Notes under the pieces: model-generated
The model's input: the letters and a program-made list of their open reading frames with translations, nothing else
Database searches by the model: none
What the model was told of the DNA's origin: nothing
Assembly (NCBI GenBank): GCA_029855935.1
Contig: JAGSHN010000012.1
Coordinates: forward strand, 144,869-208,868
Direction of reading: 5' to 3'
DNA: 64,000 nt
DNA from: Candidatus Thorarchaeota archaeon
GTDB lineage: Archaea > Asgardarchaeota > Thorarchaeia > Thorarchaeales > Thorarchaeaceae
Made by a program: the position numbers and the translations under genes
Shown: in pieces, positions 51,962 through 61,443 of the stretch
Layout: the number at the start of each line of letters is the position of its first letter
Position numbering within the stretch: the stretch's first letter is position 1

Positions 51962-53071
51962 TTGAGTGGACCAGACAGACCTCTCAGGATAGGACTGATT
52001 GGGACCGGCAATATTGGCCGCACACACCTCACTGCGCTCGCCTCTCTGGCGCACGCCGGGCTCGTCAATGTCCGGGTGACAGCGCTCTGCGATATCGACA
52101 AGGAGGCTCTCGAATCTGCCGCTCAGCTCTTCGATGTACGGCGTACGTACACCGACTATCAGGACCTTGTCTCTAGTGATGACGTGGATGTTGTATACGT
52201 CTGCACACCGACCAATCGTCATAGCGATATGGTGAAGGCTGCTGCTCGGGCGGGCAAGGCCGTGTTCTGTGAGAAGCCACTGGCCCACAGCTGTCCTCAG
52301 GCGCGTGATATGCTTGCTGTGACTCAGGACAGGGGCGTCCACGCTGGCGTCGGCCTAGTTCTTCGTTACGACCAGCTATTGGTGTATGCTCGTGACTTGA
52401 TTCAGAACAACGACTTTGGAGAGCCTCTCCTCGTCCACATTCGTGACGATCAGCGATTCCCCATTGACTATCTGTACTACAGCAAGTGGCGCGGCGAGAA
52501 GGCTATAGCGGGCGGGGGGACTCTACTGGAGCACAGTATCCATGATGTTGACCTTCTTCTCTGGTTCTTTGGTAATATCGAGAACGTCTATGCCCGCGTG
52601 GGATTCAGATCCGAACGCGAGGTCGAGGACATTGCCAGTGTGAGCCTTCGGCATACGAGTGGTCTTTTGAGCACACTTGATTCTGTCTGGCACTGGGTGG
52701 AACGACCAAACGAGAGACTGCTGGAGATGTTCTTCGAGCGTGGCTACATCGCGATTCATCTTGAGTCGGGCGACAGATTCCTTGAGTACCAGCTACAGGG
52801 ATCCACGCCCGTCAGGGTCGGTGTCAGGCAGGCCGATGATGCCCTGATGCGCCAGCTGAATCTCGACAGGTCATCGCTCTCGCAGGAGGCTATGGACGCC
52901 ATCACACGGGTCGGACCGGAGAGATATGCGGCACTGAACTATGCGTTTTTGAGGTCAATCTCAAGGAATGAGGGTCCGTCGCCCTCTTTTGCCGATGCGA
53001 TAGCAGCGCACCGTGTCGTTGATGCTGCGTACGAATCAGCGAATCTGAACCGTCCCGTTGACCTGTTGTAG
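51962..53071 (+). CDS. Gfo/Idh/MocA family NAD(P)-dependent oxidoreductase
   Basis: About 369 residues from TTG 51962, with AAGGGA upstream and after the predicted transcript start; the frame is open to GTG 51929. Rossmann motif IGLIGTGNIGRTH, CEKPLA motif with the cofactor-binding Lys, and C-terminal domain with GTLLEHSIHDVDLLLWF (His dyad). It oxidises or reduces a sugar or polyol, substrate unknown. Confidence 0.88.
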   Translation: MSGPDRPLRIGLIGTGNIGRTHLTALASLAHAGLVNVRVTALCDIDKEALESAAQLFDVRRTYTDYQDLVSSDDVDVVYVCTPTNRHSDMVKAAARAGKAVFCEKPLAHSCPQARDMLAVTQDRGVHAGVGLVLRYDQLLVYARDLIQNNDFGEPLLVHIRDDQRFPIDYLYYSKWRGEKAIAGGGTLLEHSIHDVDLLLWFFGNIENVYARVGFRSEREVEDIASVSLRHTSGLLSTLDSVWHWVERPNERLLEMFFERGYIAIHLESGDRFLEYQLQGSTPVRVGVRQADDALMRQLNLDRSSLSQEAMDAITRVGPERYAALNYAFLRSISRNEGPSPSFADAIAAHRVVDAAYESANLNRPVDLL

Positions 53072-53115
53072 TCAGGCTTAAGTATTGCTCGAGTAATGAG
53101 AGGCTGGTCGTTGCG

Positions 53116-54492
53116 ATGAGAGAGATCCCACTCGCGAAGGTCAGCCCGGAGGAGTACGATGTCATTGTTGCAGGGGCTGGCGCAGGAGGACTGCTCACGG
53201 GTCTGGCCCTGACGGGTAGCGGGAAGAGAGTTCTCGTGATTGAACGTTCCGACCGCCTGGGTGGGGTGTGGCACGGATACTGGGTGGATGGCTATCGTGT
53301 CGACCAAGGCCTGCACGTCATCACTCGGGTGACACGGGGCGCCTTCACACAGTTCCTGAGAGAGTTTCTGCCCGAGCCACCGAAGTATGTTCTGCATGAG
53401 GGCTGGTATTTCAGAGTAGGGGATCGTGTCGCGACCATTCCGACGAGCATTGGTCAGACTCTTCGCTGGCCGCTGACGGATCTGAGAGGTCGTCTCGCCC
53501 TTGCGCGGGTCGGGGCCAAGATCAAGACAATGAAGCTTGAAGAGATGAAGCGGTACAAGGACATCACGTTTGCGGAGTTCCTTGATCACCATAACATGAC
53601 GAACCAGACGATTCGCGATGTTATTGAGAGCGCTATCTATCTTGCCGCTGGAGTGGGTATTGACAAGGCGTCTGCATACGAGGCGTTGCGTACGCTCAAG
53701 GACACGGATAGGGAGCAGTCCAAACTGGCCTTGCTCCGAAGGCTGCTGTTTGGCTCTCTGGAGTATGATGAGGGCTACGTCATAGGAGGAATGATCGGGC
53801 TTGTGGAGAAGGTTGCTGAGGCAATCAACGGAGACTACGTCCTCAATGCCCCTGTTGAGGCCATAGTGGAGCGTGATGGGCGTGTGACTGGCATCGAGGT
53901 GGCAGGCGACGAGATTCGGCACGAGCGGGTGGTCTCGAACATTCCCCTCTGGAGCATGCCCTCGATAGTGCAGTCTCAGCGCAACGATGTCGTGAACTTC
54001 TTTGAGCGATGGAGTCATATGCATATGACCCGAGGCGTGACCCTCTGGCTCGGTCTGGATGAGGTGGTGGTCGGCGACCGCAAGTCTCGTGTGATTGTTC
54101 ACCCACGGCCAAGCCGGTGGTTGGTCTCAATATCAAGCTTTGACCCGTCATGCGTGCCTGACGGAAAGGAACTCGTCGCGATAGCCACGATCGCCCATCC
54201 TGATCTCAGTCTCGATGAGCACGTAGAGATGATCAAAGGCGGTGGACTGGAGAAGTATTATCCGCGGATACTAGAGCATGTTGAGATGGAGCATGCACAG
54301 ATGTCATATGCGACGAGAGCGGCCTTGATCCCGGGCCAGACCGATCTTGACCGGCCCGGTCCTCGCACCCCGATTCGGGGGCTGTACATAGTTGGCACGG
54401 ACACGGCTGGGGCTGGTGTGGGACTGCAGCAGGCGGCCAATTCGGCAAGAGGCGTCGTCAGGGCAGTTCTTGATGATATGTCAGGTCTATGA
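53116..54492 (+). CDS. FAD-dependent phytoene-desaturase-like oxidoreductase
   Basis: 458 residues. FAD-binding GAGAGGLLTGLALTGSGKRVLVIER at residues 19-43, then DRLGGVWHG, a second dinucleotide-like part, and C-terminal GLYIVGTDTAGAGVGLQQAANSARG. This is the phytoene desaturase/ amine oxidase superfamily. It might modify isoprenoids such as carotenoids or lipid chains, but no synthase is near. A TATA-like GCTTAAGTATTG is at 53076-53087. Confidence 0.8.
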   Translation: MREIPLAKVSPEEYDVIVAGAGAGGLLTGLALTGSGKRVLVIERSDRLGGVWHGYWVDGYRVDQGLHVITRVTRGAFTQFLREFLPEPPKYVLHEGWYFRVGDRVATIPTSIGQTLRWPLTDLRGRLALARVGAKIKTMKLEEMKRYKDITFAEFLDHHNMTNQTIRDVIESAIYLAAGVGIDKASAYEALRTLKDTDREQSKLALLRRLLFGSLEYDEGYVIGGMIGLVEKVAEAINGDYVLNAPVEAIVERDGRVTGIEVAGDEIRHERVVSNIPLWSMPSIVQSQRNDVVNFFERWSHMHMTRGVTLWLGLDEVVVGDRKSRVIVHPRPSRWLVSISSFDPSCVPDGKELVAIATIAHPDLSLDEHVEMIKGGGLEKYYPRILEHVEMEHAQMSYATRAALIPGQTDLDRPGPRTPIRGLYIVGTDTAGAGVGLQQAANSARGVVRAVLDDMSGL

Positions 54493-54596
54493 GCATAGCA
54501 CGCCTCCGCGTCTTGTTCGATACAACGAAAAGGTTTTACACCTGTGGGAGAGGCTTGTGGTCGACCGGCAAGGTCAACGTGAAGGAGTCTTGAGCG

Positions 54597-55154
54597 ATGC
54601 CAGTTATTGAGGTCCGATGGCACGGCAGAGGCGGACAGGGCGGTGTGACCTCTGCAGAGCTGCTTGCCAAGGCAGCGTACTACGATGGCTACAAGGGTGT
54701 TCAGGCCTTTCCATACTTCGGAGCCGAGCGGCGTGGTGCGCCCGTCAAGGCGTTCACAAGGATATCAGACAAAGAGATCAACGTTCGCAGTCAGATATAC
54801 GATCCTGACGTTGTGGCAGTACTGGATGCCAGCATTCTCGATTTGATTGATGTGACGGAGGGTCTCAAGCCCAACGGCAAAGTGATTGTCAACACGCCCA
54901 AGAAACCCAGCGAGATTAGCGTGAAGCGTGGCCACGTGTACACATACGATGGTACTGGTATTGCCCTACGATACGGGCTGATGGTCGCCGGTCTGCCCGT
55001 TGTAAACACCACTATGCTTGGCGCCTTTGCGAAGGCCACTGGCCTGGTAAGATTGGAAACGGTCCAGAAGGTCATAAAGGAGAAGTGGCCGGGCCCTGTG
55101 GGCGAGAGGAACGCCGAGGGGGCCCGTGAGGCGTACGAGACCTGCACAGACTAG
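54597..55154 (+). CDS. 2-oxoacid:ferredoxin oxidoreductase gamma subunit (PorG-like), alone
   Basis: 185 residues. WHGRGGQGGVTSAELLAKAAYYDG, PYFGAERRGAPVKAFTRIS and LGAFAKATGLV are typical of gamma subunits. AAGGAG precedes the ATG. The delta, alpha and beta genes usually follow, but here a PAC2 gene converges instead, so this subunit is an orphan in the window. Pyruvate is the likely substrate of the complex, not proven. Confidence 0.88.
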   Translation: MPVIEVRWHGRGGQGGVTSAELLAKAAYYDGYKGVQAFPYFGAERRGAPVKAFTRISDKEINVRSQIYDPDVVAVLDASILDLIDVTEGLKPNGKVIVNTPKKPSEISVKRGHVYTYDGTGIALRYGLMVAGLPVVNTTMLGAFAKATGLVRLETVQKVIKEKWPGPVGERNAEGAREAYETCTD

Positions 55155-55176
55155 ATTGCGCCAACAGTTCTTTGGA

Positions 55177-55962
55177 CTACGCATACATTCTCTCGTAGGC
55201 GGGAGTACCAACTTCCCTACGCGGCCGCCTCATGCTCTCTACCTGTCGGGCCATCTCTTCCATCTTCTTTCTTATCTGATCCGCACTCTCCACAAGCTCG
55301 CTGACGTCGATGTCGAACCCGTAGAGCCTGTTCAGTGCTTGCAGGAGTTGCACTGCTGCTCCAGGATCTGGCACAATCGCTATTGCCGGTGTCAGCAGAG
55401 CAAATCCAACCATGTCCCTACAGAGTGTTTCTGAGAGGATAGAGCCCGCGATGCCAGCTATCAGGCCCTTCTTGAACATCTCCAGCTCGGGGTCCTTCTC
55501 AAGCTCCGGAATCTTCTCCTCCTCCGCCGCGAACAACACCTTCCTATCTGTCGGTAGGCCCTCAACAGGAATACCGTCAAGGACGACGGTCTCTCTCACT
55601 CCGACCTGCCACGCCCAGTCCAGCAGCGCCGAGCTCACCGCGTACATCCCCTCCTCGGCCACGGGAAGCTCCGTGGTGGCGACCAGTAGATTCTTCCCCT
55701 CATGTCCGTAGATTCGGAATGGATGTCTGAGCCGCCCGTCCAGAAATATCGCCGCAGATGGAATGTACTTGGAGCGGACATGCGCAATCTCAGTCATCTT
55801 GAACTGCTCGATGATTGTGTTGGCGGCTATTATCCCGACCACTCCAGCGCTGGGAAAGCAACACACAAGGAGCGGTTCATCGATATTCAGTGTCTTGGTC
55901 TGTACGACCTTTGCCTCTGGTGAGCCGAGGACTTTGGTCTCGCACTCTTCGGTCATTATCAT
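55177..55962 (-). CDS. PAC2 family protein (proteasome-assembly-chaperone-like)
   Basis: About 261 residues from ATG 55962, with a TATA-like CTTAATATC at 55992-56000 on the minus strand. VCCFPSAGVVGIIAANTIIEQ, then LLVATTELPVAEEGMYAVSSALLDWA and VLDGIPVEG are PAC2 marks. Archaeal PAC2 proteins (PbaA/PbaB) form ring chaperones. The C-terminal helix is charged (ADQIRKKMEEMARQVESM). Convergent with PorG. Confidence 0.85.
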   Translation of the reverse strand: MIMTEECETKVLGSPEAKVVQTKTLNIDEPLLVCCFPSAGVVGIIAANTIIEQFKMTEIAHVRSKYIPSAAIFLDGRLRHPFRIYGHEGKNLLVATTELPVAEEGMYAVSSALLDWAWQVGVRETVVLDGIPVEGLPTDRKVLFAAEEEKIPELEKDPELEMFKKGLIAGIAGSILSETLCRDMVGFALLTPAIAIVPDPGAAVQLLQALNRLYGFDIDVSELVESADQIRKKMEEMARQVESMRRPRREVGTPAYERMYA

Positions 55963-56044
55963 TAGCCCACCTAATGACAGGGTCCCCAAGCGATATTAAG
56001 ATTGGGTCTTGGTTATGCGATGAGTGATGCGGTGGATTAGTAAG

Positions 56045-56054
56045 GCGGTATAGT
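56045..56054 (+). promoter_or_regulatory. TATA box of the 56076 aminotransferase gene
   Basis: GGTATAGTGC with its centre about 27 bp before ATG 56076; leaderless message expected. Confidence 0.45.
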
Positions 56055-56075
56055 GCTATTGTTCGTGATGGCCCT

Positions 56076-57239
56076 ATGAAACTGCGTACCCGGAACATCA
56101 GACCGCCTCCGATAGTGCAGTTGATGCGTGCTGCCCAGCCGCTCGTGGGCTCTCCATCGTTCGTCAACATGGGACAGGGTGCGCCAGGACACATCCCGCC
56201 GCGAAATGTCCTTGATGCTCTGGCTGATCAGATTCACAGTCCGTTTCTCCACGGGTATACTGCTGACCAGGGTCTCCTCGAACTGCGTGAAGAGCTGGCT
56301 CTCTATCTCCGGAGGGCTCATGAGGTTCATGCCGACCCCGAAGACGAGATTGTCATCACTGCGGGGGGGAATCAGGCACTTGCCGGCGCCCTGATGACGA
56401 TTGTTGAGCCCGGGGACAACGTCATAGTCCTGGACCCGTACTACTTCAACTCGTACATGGCCATTCAGCTGACTGGTGCCACCCCCCGAGCCGTACCTGT
56501 CGAGACTGACTTTCAGCCCTCCGTCGAGTCTGTGAGCGAGGCCGTCGACGAGCACACCCGTGCCATCGTGATGGTTTCTCCAAACAACCCAACTGGCGCG
56601 GTCTATTCAGAGGATGTCGTGAACGGTCTGGTCGACCTGTGTCTTGAGAGGGGCGTGTTCCTGATCTCCGATGAGACTTACGCCCGGTTTGTATACGATG
56701 ATATGATACATCACAGTCCGAGAAGACGACGAGACGCAGAGGAGAATGTCATCCTTCTTGGCAGCTTTTCGAAGGACTTTGGAATTCCTGGCTGGCGTGT
56801 GGGATATGTGGTCGCGAGTTCCTCGTTCGTGCAGGAATATATGAAGGTGCAGGACACGGTCACGATATGCGCCCCAACGGCCGGACAGGTCCTCGCCCTT
56901 GAGATGTTGCGTAGGGGGGAGGATCACGTTCTGACTGAGGTGGCACGCATTGGGCGTCTGAGACGCATTGCGTACTCACGTGCATCTGAGATCGATGCGC
57001 TTGAAACAGTGCGGACCTCTGGCACATTCTATCTATTCCCCAGGGTGCGGGGATGCGCGGACTCGCAGAAGTTGGTCCTTGACATCCTTGAGAAGACCTC
57101 TGTGCTGGTGCTGCCTGGGTCCGTCTTTGGAGAGGCTGGCGAGGGTCACCTGAGAATATCTATCGCACATCTCACCTCTGAGGCCATCAATGAGGCCTTT
57201 GACCGCCTGGGGCGATTCTTCTCAGTCTACGGGCCCTAG
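56076..57239 (+). CDS. Class I/II PLP aminotransferase (aspartate type)
   Basis: 387 residues. GGNQALAGAL phosphate loop, VSPNNPTGAVYS with the cofactor Asn, SDETYARFVYDD, and Schiff-base Lys in GSFSKDFGIPGWRVGY. The substrate Arg is in HLRISIAH. Aspartate, aromatic or other amino acid specificity is not decided by sequence. Stop is 2 bp from the convergent glutamine synthetase gene. Confidence 0.92.
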   Translation: MKLRTRNIRPPPIVQLMRAAQPLVGSPSFVNMGQGAPGHIPPRNVLDALADQIHSPFLHGYTADQGLLELREELALYLRRAHEVHADPEDEIVITAGGNQALAGALMTIVEPGDNVIVLDPYYFNSYMAIQLTGATPRAVPVETDFQPSVESVSEAVDEHTRAIVMVSPNNPTGAVYSEDVVNGLVDLCLERGVFLISDETYARFVYDDMIHHSPRRRRDAEENVILLGSFSKDFGIPGWRVGYVVASSSFVQEYMKVQDTVTICAPTAGQVLALEMLRRGEDHVLTEVARIGRLRRIAYSRASEIDALETVRTSGTFYLFPRVRGCADSQKLVLDILEKTSVLVLPGSVFGEAGEGHLRISIAHLTSEAINEAFDRLGRFFSVYGP

Positions 57240-57241
57240 GT

Positions 57242-58543
57242 TCACGCGCTGAGGTACTTCTCCCACTCCCAGTCCGTGACGGCCCGGTTGACATACTCCT
57301 CCCACTCCCTCGACTTGATGTCTATGAAGACTCTGACCAGCTCTTCTCCAAGTGCATCCCTGAGAACGGTGTCCATCTTGAGTTCCTCAAGGGCCTCGCC
57401 AAGATTCTTTGGCAACACCCCTATTCCGAGCCTCTGACGTTCTGTTTCGTTCATTGTGAAGACATTGTCATTTACGGCCGGAGGCGGCTCCAAGTTTCGC
57501 TTGACGCCATCCATTCCTACTGCTATCAGAGCCGCGAACAGCAGGTAGGGGTTGGTGAGCGGGTCTGGTGAGCGGAACTCGATGGCCGCCTTGTCGGGAC
57601 CAGCAAAGAGTGGTACCCTGATTAATGCGGTGCGGTTCCTGTAGCCCCAGCAGATGTATACGGGGGCCTCGTGATGGGGCACGAGCCTCTTGTAGGAGTT
57701 CACGGTCGGATTCGAGATGGCCGTGATCGCCCTCGCGTGCTCGATGATCCCTGCGATGAAGTGCTTGGCAGTCTCGGAGAGTTCCCCGGGCCTATCGCCG
57801 CCGAAGAGGTTCGTGTCGCCCTCCCATAGCTGCAGGTGGCAATGGAGACCACTGCCCGCAATGTCTGCAATGGGCTTGGGCATGAATGTGACATCTAGGC
57901 CGTTCTCCTGCGCAATCGCACGGGCGACCTGTTTGAAACGTACGAAACTATCAGCCATCCGCCGTGCGTCATCGGATGACAGTTCAATCTCATGTTGTGC
58001 CACTCCGACCTCGTGATGAGCAACTCTGACGCGGATTCCCATCTCCCGGACAGCCGATGCTATCTCAAGCAGCGTGTCCTGCCCTGGCGCGTCAGGATAG
58101 ATGTCTGCGTATTGCCCCTCGTCGAGTAGGTCCCCCTCTGAGTCGAGGAAAAAGAACTCGGGCTCTGTCTTGACCCTCAGATGTAGTTCACCCGGTAGGA
58201 GCCTGTCATACGCAGTCTGCAACACACCTCTTGTGTCCAGATGGTAGTACGTGTCTGCAGCGTCTGCCTTTCTCTGGACATAGCACATCACGGCAGCAGT
58301 CCTCTGTAGGCCGAAGGGCAGCTCGACAAGAGTGTCGACGTCAGGCCGGAGGTGCAGGTCTGAGGACTCGACTGAGGTGAGTCCGACTATTGAACTACCA
58401 TCCACACTTGATCCTGCTGATAGAACAGGGTCGTCTTGCAGGTCGTCCAGCGACTCCACGGGACTACATGGGACGATGACACCCTTCAACTGACCAAGGA
58501 GGTCGACGAGCTGGAGCACTACGTATGAGATCTCGTGGGCCAT
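57242..58543 (-). CDS. glnA: Glutamine synthetase-like protein
   Basis: 433 residues from ATG 58543. Catalytic domain motifs: KTEPEFFFLD, EVGVAQHEIELSS, FMPKPIADIAGSGLHCHLQLW, NSYKRLVPHHEAPVYICWGYRNRTALIRVP, and AIEFRSPDPLTNPYL. These cover the glutamate, metal and ATP sites. The adenylylation loop is absent near the C-terminus. It could be a true ammonia-assimilating enzyme or a gamma-glutamylamide synthetase of the same fold, since the N-terminal domain is divergent. Confidence 0.87.
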   Translation of the reverse strand: MAHEISYVVLQLVDLLGQLKGVIVPCSPVESLDDLQDDPVLSAGSSVDGSSIVGLTSVESSDLHLRPDVDTLVELPFGLQRTAAVMCYVQRKADAADTYYHLDTRGVLQTAYDRLLPGELHLRVKTEPEFFFLDSEGDLLDEGQYADIYPDAPGQDTLLEIASAVREMGIRVRVAHHEVGVAQHEIELSSDDARRMADSFVRFKQVARAIAQENGLDVTFMPKPIADIAGSGLHCHLQLWEGDTNLFGGDRPGELSETAKHFIAGIIEHARAITAISNPTVNSYKRLVPHHEAPVYICWGYRNRTALIRVPLFAGPDKAAIEFRSPDPLTNPYLLFAALIAVGMDGVKRNLEPPPAVNDNVFTMNETERQRLGIGVLPKNLGEALEELKMDTVLRDALGEELVRVFIDIKSREWEEYVNRAVTDWEWEKYLSA

Positions 58544-58640
58544 TGGCACAACGCTCCATTGAGAGGTGGACCAATAGAGCGCGGTCTCTCCTTTTTTAAC
58601 CTGTCCATCGCTTCAAGAAGCTCGCTCAGACGCGGGAACA

Positions 58641-58955
58641 TCATCCCCATATGGTCCTGAACCATTCCTCCGCGTCCTTTCCGAACTCGAGCCTGATTGA
58701 CCCACTTACGACGCTCGGTTCTTCATCTCCCTTCACAATCTCGAAGTTCATTGCTGCTATTCTCACAGCCTTCTTCTCAAGCCACATATTGCCGATGTTG
58801 CGCGCGTGAATGCGGACTGTTCTCTTGTCGTCGGATATCTGTAGTAGGAGGTCCTCGTAGACCACGTCGGCCTTCATCTTGAACTTCGATTCGCGGAAGT
58901 CCCCCATGTGGGTTTCAAGGTTGAAGAACTCGGCCTTGACCTTCTCCGCTCTCAT
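58641..58955 (-). CDS. Small conserved-looking protein
   Basis: 104 residues: mostly beta (KMKADVVYEDLLLQISDDKRTVRIHARNIG, KAVRIAAMNFEIV, VVSGSIRLEFGKDAEEWFRTIWG). The ending helix has an acidic-aromatic pattern. No family recognised. It starts at ATG 58955 with TCTTAAGAGG-type TATA about 35-45 bp upstream. Near glutamine synthetase, no operon evidence. Confidence 0.55.
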   Translation of the reverse strand: MRAEKVKAEFFNLETHMGDFRESKFKMKADVVYEDLLLQISDDKRTVRIHARNIGNMWLEKKAVRIAAMNFEIVKGDEEPSVVSGSIRLEFGKDAEEWFRTIWG

Positions 58956-59073
58956 TGCAAATCACTTGAGCAGGGGTGATGATGCCCTCTTAAGACTGAC
59001 GACAGGCCTGCACATCGCTGCTACAGGCTTTGTGGCCACAACACAGAAACGTTAGAACATCATACTCCTTGAT

Positions 59074-59898
59074 GTGCAGCACATTCCTGAGGGCATTCAC
59101 ATAGGTACTAGCGGATGGTCCTATCCTGATGACTGGGTAGGAGTCTTCTATCAGTCACGAGACTCGCTATTGCAGCAGTATCTGAGATATTTCTACACGG
59201 CCGAGATCAACTCGACCTTCTACGCTTTGCCACAGCGGGGTTTCATTCGTCACCTGTCTCAGATTGAGAGTCCACGTGTATTCTTCTCAGCGAAACTCCC
59301 ACGCGCTATCACTCACGATGCACGTCTCGTTCTGCAAGGCGAGGACGCACAGGTGATACACAGATTCTTCGACCTGATGCGTCCTCTTGCTGACAGACTT
59401 GCCTGTCTTCTAATCCAGCTGCCGCCATGGCCTCGTACCAAGATGGGCGACCTTGAGCAGTTTCTCTCCTCACTTGATGAGACTTTCAGGTATGCCATAG
59501 AGTTTAGGCATCACAGTTGGCTGGTCCCGGAGGTTCGCAAGGTGATTGAGGCATACAACATCGCTCAGGTTGTTGTGGACGAGCCTCTCTTGCCCGTCGA
59601 CCTGACCGTCACCACAGACTTCGCGTATGTCCGATGGCACGGCCATGGTACCCGTATCTGGTACGACTATCGATACTCTACGGAGGAGCTCCAGCAGTGG
59701 GTCCCGCGTTTCAATGCTCTGCTCGATCAGGTCGGTACTGTTCTCGGGTATTTCAACAATCACTTCGAGGGCAATGCCGCTGTGAATGCACTTGAGATGC
59801 TTCATCTCCTCGGCTTGGCGAACAAGCTACAGGAGGCAAAGCTGGCACGAATGCATCGTCAGATGTCAGTTGATCAGACAACACTGGATGATCACTGA
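59074..59898 (+). CDS. DUF72 family protein
   Basis: 274 residues from GTG. GTSGWSYPDDWVGVFY, NSTFYALP, FSAKLPRAITHDARL and YVRWHGHG mark the DUF72 (YecE) family, a TIM-barrel with a proposed nuclease- or aldolase-like site. Function not established in archaea. Confidence 0.93.
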   Translation: MQHIPEGIHIGTSGWSYPDDWVGVFYQSRDSLLQQYLRYFYTAEINSTFYALPQRGFIRHLSQIESPRVFFSAKLPRAITHDARLVLQGEDAQVIHRFFDLMRPLADRLACLLIQLPPWPRTKMGDLEQFLSSLDETFRYAIEFRHHSWLVPEVRKVIEAYNIAQVVVDEPLLPVDLTVTTDFAYVRWHGHGTRIWYDYRYSTEELQQWVPRFNALLDQVGTVLGYFNNHFEGNAAVNALEMLHLLGLANKLQEAKLARMHRQMSVDQTTLDDH

Positions 59899-59985
59899 TG
59901 ACCACGTTTCATGTGGCGTCTGAGAGCCTCCTCACTGCCATCTCTCTCGAAACTCTAATAAGCCGAGCCCAGGTAGCGCGCGTCG

Positions 59986-60201
59986 GTGAGTTGGATGGAA
60001 GAGGTCACAGAGGTCGCTATGGTCAAGTCGCCCGGTGACGGACGACGGCGCACGGGGCGGGGCTTCAGCCCAGGCGAGCTTAAGGAGGTCGGCCTCCGAG
60101 TGAGAGAGGCCCGTCGAAGAGGACTGCCCGTGGACCATCGCAGGAAGAGTGTCCATCCTGAGAACGTAGATGCGTTGCGTTCTTTCCTGTCGGAATCGTG
60201 A
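59986..60201 (+). CDS. Ribosomal protein eL13 (short archaeal form)
   Basis: 71 residues from GTG 59986, where a TATA box (CTCTAATAAGC at 59953-59963) places the transcript start. The sequence [44 protein letters not shown] follows the C-terminal half of eukaryotic eL13 (RGFSLEEL, GISVDPRRRN). Ribosomal 60S-type protein limited to some archaea. ATG 60019 is an alternative start. It overlaps the PfkB gene by 4 bp. Confidence 0.85.
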   Translation: MSWMEEVTEVAMVKSPGDGRRRTGRGFSPGELKEVGLRVREARRRGLPVDHRRKSVHPENVDALRSFLSES

Positions 60202-61307
60202 GCTACGGCCACCGTGGGTCGGCTCGCGTCAGAGATGGACTCTGTGAGTTGGTCATCTTGACCGCTCCCACGACACTGCTCGAGGTGCTGTGCAACCCAC
60301 CGGTTGTCCAGCGTCCTGTCATCATGCCTGACTTCTTTGTCGATCATTTTGTCATTGGTGAATCGCTGGACGCCTTCATTGAGGGACTTAGACGTCTTGC
60401 TCAACAGGGCGGGGGCAATCTGATTGGCACCCGGCATATGTTGCGCCGAGGAGGGAACTCGGTCAACACCGCGTCGGCCCTGCTTCGACTCGGGGCTGAT
60501 CCTGTGCTGATTGTGAAGACGAGCGCGCAGGGCCTATCACTGCTGAGAGCGCTCGTTGACCCGAATCTTGATCTATCGCACGTCAAGGCCACCGGGGCCC
60601 TCTCGTCGACTGTCTCGATTGAGCTGAACTATGAGGACAGGCGGGTCAACTTGATGGTGAGCGACAGTGGCTCCGCGCGAGACTTCTCCATTCGTGACCT
60701 CACCGACTACGATGTCGGAGCCATTCGCGAGGCGGGGCTTGTTGCACTCTTATGCCTCAATCATAACGCGGACCCTGCACAGCTGGCGAACGACCTGTTC
60801 AGCCTCGTTCGTTCAGAGTCACAGGCGATGACGTTCATGGACATTGGTGATCCCTCTGGACGGCCGGACATACTGCATCCTCTGCTCAGAAATGTCCTTG
60901 CTGAGGGTCTCGTGGACATCCTGAGCATCAATGAGAACGAGATAGTCTGGCTTGCCCGAGCGATGGGTCGTGACCTCTCGTGGCAATCTGATGATGCGAC
61001 GCTCCGTATGACTGGAGATGACATCTCTGAGGAGCTTGGCGTTCGAATCGACCTTCACACCCGAGGCTTTGTGTCGACGCATTGGAACGGAGAGGCTGTC
61101 CAAGTTGACACATTTCCTGTGGAGCCCCAAGTCACCTGTGGTGCGGGCGATGCGTGGAATGCGGGTGACATCTATGGATACCTGCTTCGTCTGGAGGTTT
61201 CGGACAGGCTGATGCTTGCCAATGCCGTTGCAGCACTGTACGTTTCATCCTCAGATGCCACTCATCCAACTAGGGAAGAGATCATCGAGTTCCTGACGGG
61301 AAGATGA
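60198..61307 (+). CDS. PfkB family carbohydrate kinase-like protein
   Basis: 369 residues from a GTG that overlaps the eL13 stop. The first signature region is [26 protein letters not shown] and the second is [20 protein letters not shown] with the catalytic Asp in GAGD. About 45 residues precede the usual start and are unlike the family. The kinase substrate is not apparent; the coupling to a ribosomal protein gene is curious. Confidence 0.82.
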   Translation: MSYGHRGSARVRDGLCELVILTAPTTLLEVLCNPPVVQRPVIMPDFFVDHFVIGESLDAFIEGLRRLAQQGGGNLIGTRHMLRRGGNSVNTASALLRLGADPVLIVKTSAQGLSLLRALVDPNLDLSHVKATGALSSTVSIELNYEDRRVNLMVSDSGSARDFSIRDLTDYDVGAIREAGLVALLCLNHNADPAQLANDLFSLVRSESQAMTFMDIGDPSGRPDILHPLLRNVLAEGLVDILSINENEIVWLARAMGRDLSWQSDDATLRMTGDDISEELGVRIDLHTRGFVSTHWNGEAVQVDTFPVEPQVTCGAGDAWNAGDIYGYLLRLEVSDRLMLANAVAALYVSSSDATHPTREEIIEFLTGR

Positions 61308-61443
61308 GGCTGCTGCTCAAGGCGGGCGAGTCCTCAGCGGCCTCATTGGCGTTGTTTCTGCAAGCGCGGTACGGCAGTCTGCGATGCTCGTGGTGGCAAG
61401 TTTCATATGTCGGATGTCATAGTTCCCCGCGTATGCTGAGGAA

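Noticed and set aside
52939..54102. 387-residue reading frame on the minus strand
   Set aside because: Antisense to the FAD oxidoreductase and the end of the Gfo/Idh gene, both with clear motifs.
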